Below are positions 16,553 to 25,215 of a DNA stretch of 31,098 bases, in pieces. The stretch comes from Prorocentrum cordatum (Eukaryota > Sar > Dinophyceae > Prorocentrales > Prorocentraceae). The DNA lies in contig CAUYUJ010011259.1 in NCBI GenBank assembly GCA_963575745.1, positions 5,518 through 36,615 of the forward strand, in the 5' to 3' direction. The notes under the pieces are model-generated. The model was not told the origin of the DNA. It made no database searches and was given only the letters and a program-made list of their open reading frames with translations. The stretch's first letter is position 1, and every line of letters starts with the position of its first letter. The translations under genes and the position numbers were made by a program.

Positions 16553-17945
16553 ATGGGTGCCCAGGCGCTCTCGACCTTCTTCGGGAGGCGCGACGTGGTC
16601 CTCCGCTTCAAGGCAACCTGCCTGCCTGTGGGCACCTCAGGCGCCCCGATTGGTGAGGGGAGCAAGCAGGGTGCAACCTTCGAGTGGAAATGGCAATACG
16701 TGGAGCGTTTCTGTAAGTATCTCGTCGAGGTCCTCCCCTTGATGCTCCAGCATTTCAGCGTTCGGAAGTTTTGCGAAGGCGTTGGCGAGGCATCAGAGAT
16801 CGATTCGGGCCTGATTAAGAGGGTTGCGGAGGCGCTGAAGTATGAACCTCTTGTAGGCTTAACTTGGGCTTTGCTATCGGTCTGCTCTTCGGTGGGGATT
16901 TCGGGGACATGGGCCGAGGGGTGCTTCTGCCACGAGCACATTCTTAACGATAGAACTCTTACTCGGAAGCAACGGCTGATGAAATACAAGAGGGTAGCGC
17001 GCGACTGTTTCTGGAAAGGCCGCCGCCTGGTGGAGTTGGTCTGCGGGGGCGTGGACAAACTATGTGCTAATTTAGTGGCATCCAGGTCAAAGATTTCCTT
17101 GAGTACCTCTCGAAGGCGCCCCGTGTTGAGAGCATGCGTTTGATTGAGATCCAGGGCCAACTTAAATATGCGATATGCGACAACTGGCGGTTGAAATTCG
17201 TGCACCTTCGTTTCACTCCGTTCAAGTTCTTGGCCGCTCTGGGTCACGTTCTTGGGACCTGGACCCTCAGCCAGTGCAAGGCTGCCATTCGAGAATGTCT
17301 GCAGGAAGTGGACGATGCCGTTGCGGGGGGGGAAGCAAAAATCGCTGCGCCGCGTATCTGTGTACTTGGCGGTCGGCGGCGACAACCCGCTCAGGGCGGA
17401 CTTGCAATTGTTTGCGGGGGGCCCCGAAGCCCTTCTCCCGGATCGGGTCGCGTGGGAGCTCAAACAGCATGCGTTCGCTATCATGCACACTCGGAAGGTA
17501 GAGGGCACGCACGCTCACATCGGCACGCTCCAACGCAAGATGAAAAACTGCACCCCTCAAACCGTGCACTGCAGGCTGAAGGTGAATGAATACGCAGCCC
17601 TGCTGAAGACTGATGCCTTCTGGACGTTTGCCATTGCGAGCTGGCGCAAGAGGGATTTGGAGTCAGCTGTATTATCTCCAATATTTCCAGCTGTGGACAG
17701 ATGGAGGCTTGCAAAGATGGAGCGAAACGAGAAGAAGGGCCTTATCTTCCTCTACCATGTTCGCGGCCAGTTTCGGGAGATGTCATCCGCCAGCGTGGCG
17801 CAGGAGGGGTGGTCCCAGGTTGAACGGGCGGTTGTCTGCAAAGCAGTGGTACTTCATCCTACACGCAATGCAATCATGGGGATGCTCAAATCCGTCATGA
17901 ACGACTCCACCCGCATTTGGAGCGCTCCTCGGGACGCCGCCGGGG
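16553..17945 (+). CDS. Block A exon 1: unrecognised protein, possibly transposase-like
   Basis: Starts at an ATG ([20 protein letters not shown]) and reads as a globular protein of about 460 residues: [20 protein letters not shown], an alpha-helical region, [60 protein letters not shown], then [20 protein letters not shown] near the C-terminal third. The frame changes twice: at the T-run 17,071-17,073 (one T short) and at the G8 run 17,325-17,332 (one G extra). The changes compensate, so they look like homopolymer indels rather than decay. The R-x-VEGxHA motif late in the protein is reminiscent of the terminal acidic motif in some DDE transposases; this is a guess. The start may instead lie in an upstream exon beyond 16,500, and the donor near 17,945 (GGGG then GCGGGTTAGG) is uncertain. 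Confidence 0.7.
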
Positions 17946-18031
17946 GCGGGTTAGGAGGGTCGCGCGCAGTGGGGAGAGGATGGGGGGTAGAGAGAGAGAG
18001 AGCGAGAGTGAGAGAGAGAGAGAGAGAGTGA

Positions 18032-18093
<62 letters not shown>

Positions 18094-18706
18094 TGGTGGC
18101 GGTAATGGGGGCACGGGCATGCAACGAGGGTTGGGGATAAAGTCAGGGAGAGACGTCGAGAGAGAAACGGAACGGCATCACACAGGATGGTAGATCATAG
18201 AATGAGGATGCGAACATAGCAGTGGATTGGTGGCGCACTGAATAGCCGCCCCCCCTCAGGGGGTCAAGACCGCCCCTCCCCTGCCCCTTCCTTCCGCGAA
18301 GGCTGCCCTAGCAGGAAAGACGGGCGAGCTCGCCCGTGAGATCTCACTCCGCGCGCTCTGATGCGGATTCGGTTGACAGCTAAGCTAGTTCGGCTGCGCC
18401 GCGTGCCAATGATGAGCATCTCACCCCCTTGCCCCTGTGTCCAAAGGGCCGCAAGTTGCTCGACCCCCGCTCTCACCCCCGTCGACGCGGGCTTCCGCAC
18501 GGGCGAAGAGCGGAGGAGGAGGAGGATGGGGGGAAGGGGAGGGCCAGGACAAGGAGGAGGTGGGCTGTCGGCACAGCTGTGAAGCCTCGGCCCTCACGTG
18601 CCCCATCCCTCTGTTCCGTTCTGCCTGTCTGTCTGCCTCTCTCCCTCTCCCCCATCCCCCTCTCCCCCCTCTATCCACCTCGCCCTGTGTGTCTCTCGCT
18701 TTGCAG
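17946..18706 (+). other. Intron of block A with GA tract at 5' side and CT-rich 3' end
   Basis: After the exon come purine-rich sequence and (GA)n at 17,988-18,092. The last 110 bases (18,598-18,706) are CT-rich and end TCGCTTTGCAG, a good acceptor. The middle (18,100-18,590) has no protein-like frame consistent with the flanking exons. Donor position is uncertain; GC at 17,946 is a candidate. Confidence 0.55.
17988..18092. repeat. (GA)n microsatellite
   Basis: About 100 bases of AG/GA with a few GAGTGAG interruptions, within the proposed intron. Confidence 0.95.
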
Positions 18707-19210
18707 GCCGCCGCTGCAGGGGCGCTGGGGCGGGGAGGAGATCTTCGAGCAGGCCGAGCAGGGCGGGGCGCCCGAGGCCGGTGGGGGTGGAGCGGCCGTG
18801 CCAGCAGGCGCGATCTTGCCAGCAGATGTCAGCCTTATTGAGACCGTACGACTACTCTGCTTGGCAGTGAGCCAGCCAGCAGACGTGGCCGAGGCCGCGC
18901 AGTCCCATGTGTTCTTCAAAGTCTTGTCAACGAACAGGCAGAGACGCAAGGTGCTGCGTCCCGCGCACATGGCGTGGTCCTCGGGCGACTTCGGCATCGC
19001 TCGGTTGGAGGTCGCACCTGGCGCTGGGGGCCCCATTGTGCGGTCATCGGCTGTGCCTCGCCTTCAAGTCATTAATTTCGACGTGTTCTCGTCTGCTCAT
19101 CGGGTTGGAACCTTGGTTTCGTGGGCTCCCCCAGCTGAGAAGAACCTCGTGTGCAGTATGCCGGGGCCCGTGATGGGCAAAATATCGGACGCTCTCGCTG
19201 CTATCTCGCA
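18707..19210 (+). CDS. Block A exon 2: unrecognised protein, continued
   Basis: Preceded by a pyrimidine tract ending TTTGCAG; a second acceptor at 18,719 also fits. The coding frame gives EEIFEQAEQGGAPEAGGGG, then ILPADVSLIETVRLLCLAVS, QPADVAEAAQSHVFFKVLST, KVLRPAHMAWSSGDFGIARL and INFDVFSSAHRVGTLVSWAP. Composition (mixed aliphatic, aromatic, charged) is that of a folded domain, and the alternative frames are repetitive. It ends near 19,210, after ISHAGQ, where the sequence becomes purine-rich. I do not recognise the family. The neighbouring exons on the same strand make it part of one transcript with 16,553-17,945. Confidence 0.6.
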
Positions 19211-19392
19211 TGCGGGCCAGGACTGCGATGGGGCGAGGAGGCCGAGGAGGATGAGGGAGAGGCGGGGGGGTCCAGGGGTTCATGGGGGCGTGGGGCAAGG
19301 TTGGGCCCCCCCCATGGCGAGGCCTAGTGCACGCCCCTCGCGCGGTGTCTCTTGTTGCCTTCCCCTGTCACCCCCTCTTGCCCACTTGCACC
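19211..19392 (+). other. Short intron, in frame, bounded by CCAGGAC repeats
   Basis: A G-rich 5' part (CGAGGAGGCCGAGGAGGATG, GGCGGGGGGG) and a pyrimidine-rich 3' part (TTGCCTTCCCCTGTCACCCC) ending CTTGCACCAG. No GT donor fits well; the word CCAGGAC lies at both borders (about 19,208 and 19,389), so the donor may be GA (CAG, then GACTGCG). The reading frame happens to stay open across, so it could alternatively be retained coding sequence, but the intervening residues are Arg/Gly-rich and unlike the flanks. Confidence 0.5.
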
Positions 19393-20290
19393 AGGACGTC
19401 GGTGCTCTCGACTTGGATGGGTTAGGGTACGATCTTACTCTTAATGATGCGGTTGCTGTGGTCAATCATCTCGTTGAGCGTGGGGCTTGGGTGGGGTCGC
19501 CTCTTGCTATTGGCTGGCATGATCTCACTATGGCAGGGTTGAGGATGGCTATAGTCCCGTTCTTGGAAGATGCAGGGGTTGTCACTACGACCTACGATGA
19601 TCAGCTCATGGATCCCGAGTTGCAGGTGAATCCTTCAAGCCTGCATCCCATGCAGTCTTGCGTGCTAGGGGGTGGTCGCACTGCACTTGCTGCGTGCGCA
19701 GAGGCCGGGAACGGCATTTCAAAACTTGAGCTCTGTCTTCGTCTGGCTTCCCGCGGATGGGAGGGGCAGCCAAATGTTCTCGATGATCATAGGTTTGGCA
19801 CGCGCATTTTCGATTGCAACGTTGAGTCAGTACCAGTGTCTAATTACATTGCCTTGCTGAACGAAGACCTCGTGAGGGACCGCGGGGCCCCGTGCATTCT
19901 CTCAGGTCGTTCATCTGGATCTTACAGGTGTTTGGTAGAGTGCACAGGTTGTGGCCTTGATGTATTTCACTCTCACCCCCGTTTCCCCGAGCTGAAGCAC
20001 ATGGACTTCCTTAAAATCTTGAGGTTAGGTCTGGGGTTTCTGGACGCACCGGCAGTTGCCATAGCAGATGGCGCCGTGGAGGACCCAGATGATGTATTGT
20101 TGGCCCTGCCCGGCGGCGACGTTCGCGGTGAGGGGGGGGGGGGGGGGGTTGGACGAGTTGGAGGGGGCTCCAGCGCCGCCACGTATGGATATACTTCTTG
20201 GCCCACCCGAAGAGATTCCCGATCCTCTCAAGCAGCATGGGTTCACCGTGCGCATTACGGAGCGCAGAGTCCATTTCGACAACTGCAGTC
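19393..20290 (+). CDS. Block A exon 3: unrecognised protein, continued
   Basis: Follows a CACCAG acceptor. It reads DVGALDLDGLGYDLTLNDAV, AVVNHLVERGAWVGSPLAIG, WHDLTMAGLRMAIVPFLEDA, LHPMQSCVLGGGRTALAACA, then SGSYRCLVECTGCGLDVFHS near the end: closely spaced Cys followed by His that could bind a metal. A G17 run (20,132-20,148) shifts the frame by one; afterwards the protein-like reading resumes as LDELEGAPAPPRMDILLGPP, EEIPDPLKQHGFTVRITERR and VHFDNCSHSSG. The run is very likely mis-called in length. The exon probably ends near 20,290, where a T7 run and pyrimidine-rich sequence begin. No family is recognised. Confidence 0.65.
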
Positions 20291-20675
20291 ATTCCAGCGG
20301 TCCTTTTTTTATGAGCGTTACTTTGCTTGCTTCTGCTCTTGCTAATGCTGCCCACCATCCTCGCACTCTGCCACCTCCCTCTCGTTCCCCTCCTCGTGAG
20401 CCACCTCTCACCTTGCCCTCCCCATCCGCCACATCCTCCCCCTCTTCCTCCTTACCTTCTTCCCCTCCTCTCATTTTCTGACCCGTGCCCCGCCATTGCG
20501 CAAGCAGACGCCCCATGTCCGTGGCAGTCTCGCAAATCCAGCAGGTCACTCCTTCTTCCCCCTACCCTGCAAGTGGTTCGACAGTCGATCACCGCACCCT
20601 CCTCCGTCGCCACTCGTGCATTCCTCGTTGTCCCTCTCACTGCCCCGCTACCTCGTCTCTCCGCGCGTCCTGCAG
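20291..20675 (+). other. Probable intron of block A, pyrimidine-rich
   Basis: C/T-rich sequence (CCTCCCCATCCGCCACATCC and similar) ending CGCGTCCTGCAG. Frames are Ser/Pro/Leu-rich. The donor (AGCG then GTCCTT) is only a candidate. Unlike the other introns here, it lacks a purine-rich first half. Confidence 0.45.
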
Positions 20676-20846
20676 GCGTCCAGCGAGCTTGGATATCGCG
20701 CTGCTGCCGTGGTCCCAAAGACGCTGACCATCCTCGCAGGCGGCCGCTTCTCTCTTGCTTATCCCGCTTGCTCTATTTGTTTACGTATTGCATTGCGCGA
20801 GGGCGATCACCCCCGCTCATCATTCCGAGCGAAGCATGTCAACTAG
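20676..20846 (+). CDS. Block A candidate exon 4
   Basis: After TCCTGCAG the frame reads ASSELGYRAAAVVPKTLTIL, then AGGRFSLAYPACSICLRIAL, and reaches a stop at 20,844-20,846. It may be the terminal exon of block A. Alternatively only the first 22 codons are coding, with a GC donor after ATCCTCGCAG. Phase with the previous exon is not secured because of the uncertain donor. Confidence 0.4.
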   Translation, partial: ASSELGYRAAAVVPKTLTILAGGRFSLAYPACSICLRIALREGDHPRSSFRAKHVN

Positions 20847-21069
20847 AGCGCGGCGTCAGCAGGGCACACGCGGTATCTTCAGAGCACCTGCTGATTGACG
20901 ACGCCCCGAGCTTCGCTTCTAGTCAAGGGCAATGCTCGTGCCGCCCCTTCCTTGTCATGCGTTCAAGCTGGCACGTGCACGTCAACCCCGCGATCTAACT
21001 CCAGCGTGCGCCTGGAGTCACAAGAGAGGGTCGACTGCTGAAGGTTGCCCCCCCCTTCGCCCGCGGCCC
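20847..21069. other. Unassigned between blocks A and B
   Basis: Mixed-composition sequence that ends pyrimidine/C-rich (TTGCCCCCCCCTTCGCCCGC) before a CAG. No promoter or polyadenylation signal recognised; none is expected in a recognisable form in dinoflagellates. Confidence 0.3.
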
Positions 21070-21190
21070 AGGCACGGGTCCTGCAGCAAGTACACGCAGG
21101 TGAACCAGCACGCGAACTACGCCGCCTGCATCGCCTGGCTGGTGGCGCGGGACAAGGCGGGGCCGCAGTTCACCGAGAAGCACGAGCATG
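21070..21190 (+). CDS. Block B exon: conserved-looking peptide
   Basis: After GCGGCCCAG (AG at about 21,068-21,069) the frame reads HGSCSKYTQVNQHANYAACI then AWLVARDKAGPQFTEKHEHG. The balance of residues is clearly unlike the other two frames, which are Arg/Gly/Ala-rich. An alternative acceptor is the CTGCAG at 21,080-21,085. The end is uncertain; after about 21,190 sequence becomes G-rich. The family is not recognised. Confidence 0.5.
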
Positions 21191-21249
21191 GGCGCCACAG
21201 GCACCGCGCGAGCTCTGCCCATGCGGGGAGGGGAAGGGAGGGGTGGTTT

Positions 21250-21360
21250 CTTCATTCGTCCCATGGGTCGACATTGCAATTCGAGGCAGCCCGAACATGT
21301 TTGACGGGCGTCCCGGCTGGGAAGGATGGCGGATGGTTTCCGCAGGAGCTTATGTAAAAA
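21250..21360 (+). CDS. Block B weak exon candidate
   Basis: In one plus frame the reading PWVDIAIRGSPNMFDGRPGW then EGWRMVSAGAYVKTAPLANV is protein-like and uninterrupted through about 21,390. No clear splice sites define it, so boundaries are approximate. It may instead be non-coding. Confidence 0.25.
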
Positions 21361-21559
21361 CCGCCCCCCTTGCGAATGTCCCGAGGGCTTGGCCGACCGC
21401 CGATGGGGCTTTGAATTCAATTGCATGCAGTCGCATCGCTCTCCCACGGCTCAGACCGCAGCTCTCCCCCATGGGGTCTTGGGGGCAGAAAGGACGGATC
21501 GGGGACGCATGCTTCACTGGACTTCGCTCTCCCTGCAGACCGCCCCAGGCGGGCCCAAC

Positions 21560-21682
21560 GAGAGAGGGCCAAGCTGCCCGATTGTCTTGGGGAGATGCTC
21601 ACTGCCCTCGCCATAGCCGTTCCTTTCTCGAGAAGCTGCTTGAGGGTCCCAGGCGGCGGCTCTTGTCGCGCGCTTCCAGCAT
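21560..21682 (+). CDS. Block B weak exon candidate with basic helix
   Basis: The frame includes RSFLEKLLEGPRRRLLSRAS just before a pyrimidine-rich, TCC-repeat-containing stretch (21,695-21,840) that would be an intron. Boundaries are not defined by convincing splice sites. Confidence 0.25.
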
Positions 21683-21854
21683 GGACCAGACAGAGTCCAT
21701 TTCCCTTTCCTCCCGTCCTCGCCTTCGCCGTCGACCTTCTCATCGCTCTTCTTCCTCCTCCTCCTCCTCCTCCTCGTCCTCTTCCTCTGTTCGTCCCTGG
21801 GCCCTCCTCCCCCCTCTCGCCTCCCCATCCAGCCTCCAGACTGGACTGTCTATT

Positions 21855-22443
21855 CCAAGCTGCGAAGCACTGCATTCCGCGCGCGTCGGAAGTCTCAGCC
21901 ATGATGCCCGAGGCTGTCATGGGCCATCCTGTCGAGGACGTGCCAGACGTGGCGACCCTGCCAGATTGGGAGAACGACCCCAAAAGGCACTCTAGCGCTT
22001 GGATGCCAGACATATCGTCGTCGCCGGCCTCAGCCAAGGGCCATTCCAGCTTCGATTCGGAGACGTTCGATCTCGTTGGCGGCAGCCCCGTCGACCACTT
22101 CGAGGATGCGATGTCTAAGCTCGCCGCCTCGTCCGCCGAGAACGGCAACGCGAAAGCCACTCCGCTGCCCCCGACTCCGACCGCTGAGAACACGCAGGTG
22201 GGAGCGCCCCGCACGCCCGACATCGTCGGTGTGGGAGCGCCCCGCGCGCCCGACATCGTCGGTGTGCCCCCCTCGAGCTGCCTCGCCCCGTCGAAACCAC
22301 GCACCGCTGGTGCCTCGCCGACGCTTGATGGCTTGCCGGGCGACTCGCAGGATACCCTCGCCTCGGGCTATGGGGATCACGACCCCACCGGCGACAGCCT
22401 GCCGCAGACGGACTCGCAGATGGCGCTCGATGCAGAGCTCGCG
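21855..22443 (+). CDS. Block B exon: Ser/Pro/Asp-rich, probably disordered, with duplicated VGAPR-PDIVG
   Basis: After a pyrimidine-rich stretch ending TATTCCAAG the frame reads AAKHCIPRASEVSAMMPEAV, MGHPVEDVPDVATLPDWEND, SSFDSETFDLVGGSPVDHFE, DAMSKLAASSAENGNAKATP and later DSLPQTDSQMALDAELA. High Ser, Pro, Asp and Gly suggest an intrinsically disordered region. A 33-bp coding unit is tandemly duplicated at 22,198-22,263 (VGAPRTPDIVG, VGAPRAPDIVG). The frame meets a TGA at 22,453; splicing with a GC donor after DAELA (CTCGCG then GCACTAGG) joins in phase to the next exon. Confidence 0.65.
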
Positions 22444-22602
22444 GCACTAGGGTGAATGAGGGGAGTGGGTCAACGAACTTGGGGCCATCGGAGTTCAATA
22501 TACGGTCTTTAGGTTTTTGGCCGGGGCGGGCCATGGGGGGGGCCCGCAGAAATTCCGATCGGCCCCAGGCTTCGCCGACCCCCTCCTCGCGCATTCACGC
22601 AG
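22444..22602 (+). other. Intron of block B, GC-AG candidate
   Basis: Starts GCACTAGGGTGA and ends CGCATTCACGCAG. A GT donor six bases or so downstream is possible but gives a phase that yields a poor, Arg/Pro-rich continuation; the GC donor keeps phase 0 with the next exon. Confidence 0.5.
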
Positions 22603-22714
22603 GCAGCGACCGAGCAGCAGTGGCAGGCGAACAGCCCCTCGCCCATGCAGGCCTCCAAGCGCGCGAAGGTCGCGGGCGTCAGGTCATCCGCGTCGTCGTC
22701 CAACTCGCCTGGGG
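22603..22714 (+). CDS. Block B exon: short basic/Ser-rich segment
   Basis: From the CACGCAG acceptor the phase-0 reading is AATEQQWQANSPSPMQASKR, then AKVAGVRSSASSSNSPGG. KRAKV could act as a nuclear localisation signal. The frame reaches TGA at 22,720, so the exon must end before it, probably at a GC donor (CTGGGG then GCGGATGAGG). Confidence 0.5.
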
Positions 22715-22734
22715 GCGGATGAGGGTGAGGACGA

Positions 22735-22800
22735 GGAGGTTCAGGGGCAGGATGAGGAGGAGGATGAGGATGAGGATGAGGATGAGGATGAGGATAGGAG
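22735..22800. repeat. (GGATGA)n repeat in intron
   Basis: GAGGATGAGGATGAGGATGA tract, purine-rich, beginning shortly after the proposed exon end. An acidic poly-Asp/Glu frame runs through it but is an artefact of the repeat unless that frame is used. Confidence 0.85.
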
Positions 22801-22910
22801 ATGCCAGGAGGGGGAGGACGAGGACGGCGAGGTTTATGCGGCATATCACTTGGGATCTTAAGACCGATCGGGCCATGCGAATAAGGATGATGCTGGGCAC
22901 ATCAGACACA

Positions 22911-23035
22911 AGATGGTAAGCACAATAATACGTAAGCAACACAGCATGGCAAGCATTATATATGGTGCTGGACCATACGGATGGTAAGCAACATAAGAGG
23001 GTAAGCAACATAAGATGGCAATCAACATGATAAAC
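22911..23035 (+). repeat. GGTAAGCAACATAAGA-type repeat in intron
   Basis: GGTAAGCACAATAATACG, GTAAGCAACACAGCATGG, GGTAAGCAACATAAGAGG and GGTAAGCAACATAAGATGG follow each other, then diverged ATCAACATGATAAAC. GGTAAG resembles a splice donor consensus, but the repetition makes use as a donor doubtful. Confidence 0.75.
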
Positions 23036-23042
23036 ACTTTAG

Positions 23043-23306
23043 TGGAGTTCCCTGGGAAGCATGGGGTCGCATTGAGCGCCTGGAGCCCAGGTCGCAGCGC
23101 TCCCCGACTGCCGCGGAGCCCCCCCCGAGCCACATCCTTCGGAAGAAAAAGCACATGAAGCCCACGAGCAAGGCGCCGTCGCCGGCGACGGCCGGCATGC
23201 CCAGCATCCCCGAGGGCGACGAGATGCCAGGGCCGCCGTCGGAGACCATCCTTGATAGCGAGGAGACCGAGATCAGCGACTGCGAGCACGTGGATCTGTC
23301 CCGTAG
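23043..23306 (+). CDS. Block B exon: basic then acidic segment
   Basis: After AAACACTTTAG the frame gives VPWEAWGRIERLEPRSQRSP, then SHILRKKKHMKPTSKAPSPA, MPSIPEGDEMPGPPSETILD and SEETEISDCEHVDLSR. A Lys/Arg cluster (RKKKHMKP) may be a nuclear localisation signal. The start could be 23,043 or 23,048, depending on donor phase upstream. Ending after CGTAG with a GC donor (GCACGGAGG) gives the phase needed by the last exon. Confidence 0.6.
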
Positions 23307-23875
23307 GCACGGAGGCTGCGGGCTTCCGCCGCTGGCTGCGCGCCAGGGCGCCCGACCGTCTTCACATTAGGATTCGCGATTTGCACGGCGGACTCCGTGC
23401 GTTTATAGGATGGCGGTGCTTGGATCTGCGTTTAGTTCAGTATGCGCTCCCATTCGAGAGCGAGTCGACATTCACACTCCCCCTCTCATTCACTCCTCTT
23501 CTCTCCTCTTCCTGCTCTCATCCCTCTTACTACCCTCCTGCCCTCTTCCCTCCTCTCCTCGTGCTTAGTGCCAGGCTAACCACCGCTCCCTCTCACTACC
23601 CTCTCACTACCCTCTTCCCTCCTCTCCTCCTCCCTCTGCCCTCCTACCCATCCCCTTGGGGAACGCTATTCGGCTTCTTTGCTTAGAGCCCTCATGCCGT
23701 TCTCCATGTGCCGTTCCGTCCCAAGTGTATCGCATTACCCGGTGCTTGTCTAACCGTGCCCCTTGCCTTGCCCAGAGCCCCCACTACCGCTGTGTTGTTA
23801 TTCCCTCTCCATCCCCACTCGCATCTCTGCCCTTTCGCCCCATGTCTGCCTCTCTCTCTCTTGCCGCCGCTGCAG
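23307..23875 (+). other. Intron of block B, GC-AG candidate with pyrimidine-rich 3' half
   Basis: Begins GCACGGAGGCTGCGG and becomes C/T-rich from about 23,455 to the end (CCCTCTCATTCACTCCTCTT, TCTCTCTCTCTTGCCGCCGC) before TGCAG. AGGC occurs at both borders (23,305 and 23,874). No protein-like frame is present inside. Confidence 0.6.
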
Positions 23876-23940
23876 GCCTTCGGATGCCGAGCTCGCGGAG
23901 GCGATGGCGGAGGTCGCAGCTGCCGAGGAGGTTGCCTGAT
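23876..23940 (+). CDS. Block B terminal exon with stop
   Basis: Entering with one base (G) that completes an Arg codon, it reads PSDAELAEAMAEVAAAEEVA and stops at TGA 23,938-23,940: a short acidic, Ala-rich helical tail. The phase agrees with a GC donor at 23,307. Other frames are Arg/Gly-rich. Confidence 0.6.
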
Positions 23941-24400
23941 CGCCGCGAGCGGCGGAGAGGCAAAATGGGCGGCCCCTGCCCCTCCGCGGCGAGGGAGGAG
24001 GGAGGAGGGGGGAGGGAGGGGGGAGGAGGGACGAGGGAGGAGGGAGGAGGGAGGAGGGTGGAGGGAGGAGGGAGGAGGGAGGGAGGAGGACGAAGTAAGG
24101 AGGGGCCCCTGCCCCTCCGCAGCAAGTGCATCGAGAGATCCGTCACCCTTATTTCGTTACTTCCCCAGACAGTGCTGGCACTCCAGCTCCAGCCTGCAAG
24201 GCCCGAGGATACATGATTGCCCAAGGGGTGGCGCGCTGTTCTGGGGTCCGACCGTGCCAGCACTCCTGTCATAACATCGCCTCGTCCTCCTTGCTTTCTG
24301 CTCGTTCAGCCTGGTCGTCGCTGCCTCCGCTCGCTCTTGCCTTCGACGTCCTAGGGATGTCCCTCGCTGGCCCCCTGGGGGCTCGACGGCGCTAGACATC
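23941..24400. repeat. Purine-rich GGGAGGA tract downstream of block B
   Basis: GGGAGGAGGGAGGAGG repeats at about 23,990-24,090, flanked by two copies of GGCCCCTGCCCCTCCGC (near 23,968 and 24,105). The rest (24,120-24,400) shows no gene. Any polyadenylation site would be here, but no signal is recognisable. Confidence 0.7.
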
Positions 24401-24677
24401 GCCATGCGAGGTGCAGTGATTGCGTCTTCGGTTGGCGCTCGATGTCGTTCAGCACCCCTTCGCACTCCCAGCGCGCAAGCTGGCGCAACAGAGCGCAACG
24501 CCGAACGTAAAACCGATGCAAAACGCGCAGAAGCACGAAGCGCAATCCCCACCGCAACAACGCAAACCACAAACACAAACACAAAACAACAAAACGCTGA
24601 AACAACGCAAACAAAGAAACACACATGGGTAAGCACAGCCAAACTCTGTGCGATCGCCCTCGGGTCGCGAGCGTCTG
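24401..24677. other. Spacer with CA/AAC-rich segment
   Basis: A region rich in ACAAACAC and AAACAACG words (24,550-24,635), unusual among G/C-rich neighbours. A Thr/Asn/Gln-rich frame crosses it; I do not consider it coding. Confidence 0.4.
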
Positions 24678-24907
24678 AGCGGAGGGGGGGGCGGGGGGGG
24701 GGGCGGGGGGGGGGGCGGGGGGGGGCGGGGGGGGGCGGGGGAGGGCGGGGGGGGGGGACGGGGGGGGGGGGGCGGGGGGGGGCGGGGGGGGGACGGGGGG
24801 GGGACGGGGTGGGGCGGGGGGGAGACGGGGGGACGGGGGGGGGGCGGGGGGGGGGGGGGGTGGGACGGGGGGGGGACGGGCGAGGGACGGGCCGGGGGGG
24901 TGGGGCC
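24678..24907 (+). repeat. G-rich block with periodic C (GGGGGGCG)n
   Basis: About 230 bases nearly all G with single C, and occasional A or T, every 6-12 bases. Dozens of G-runs of four or more lie within reach of one another, ideal for G-quadruplexes. Poly-Gly/Arg or poly-Pro frames are artefacts. It is followed by an A-rich stretch (24,925-24,955). Confidence 0.9.
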
Positions 24908-25098
24908 AGCGGAGAGCGGCGAGCAGCAACAAAAACAAAAACAAACAAAAAAAACATGTGCAGCAGCAATATGATGCGTTGTTTACGCACATGGCGCGGT
25001 GCATGTGAGTTTCACACGTTTGCGATAGCGATTGCAACATGGTCTCGTGCACGCATTAGAACTGTCTTCTCGCCCCCTCCCCACGAGAGCCCTCGGAG

Positions 25099-25215
25099 GC
25101 AACATCGATCTCAACGAGACTTGGCGGCCTTGCTCGATCAGTGGTGGACGAGAGGGGCGATGTGTATGCGTCGCTGCTTGATCGGCTCGACGCCCTGTGT
25201 GCGTCGGGGTCCTGA
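25099..25215 (+). CDS. Exon-like fragment ending in stop
   Basis: After CTCGGAG the phase-0 frame reads ATSISTRLGGLARSVVDERG then DVYASLLDRLDALCASGS and stops at 25,213-25,215. The amphipathic, mixed composition is typical of a folded segment and contrasts with its neighbours. It could be a terminal exon of an otherwise unseen gene, or a gene remnant. Confidence 0.35.
   Translation, partial: ATSISTRLGGLARSVVDERGDVYASLLDRLDALCASGS

Noticed and set aside
16288-17508. 406-codon open frame on the minus strand across block A exon 1
   Set aside because: It is uninterrupted where the sense frame has two homopolymer shifts, but its translation lacks domain-like segments, and the sense strand has consistent protein-like composition and matching neighbouring exons. 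Long antisense frames are common over GC-rich genes.
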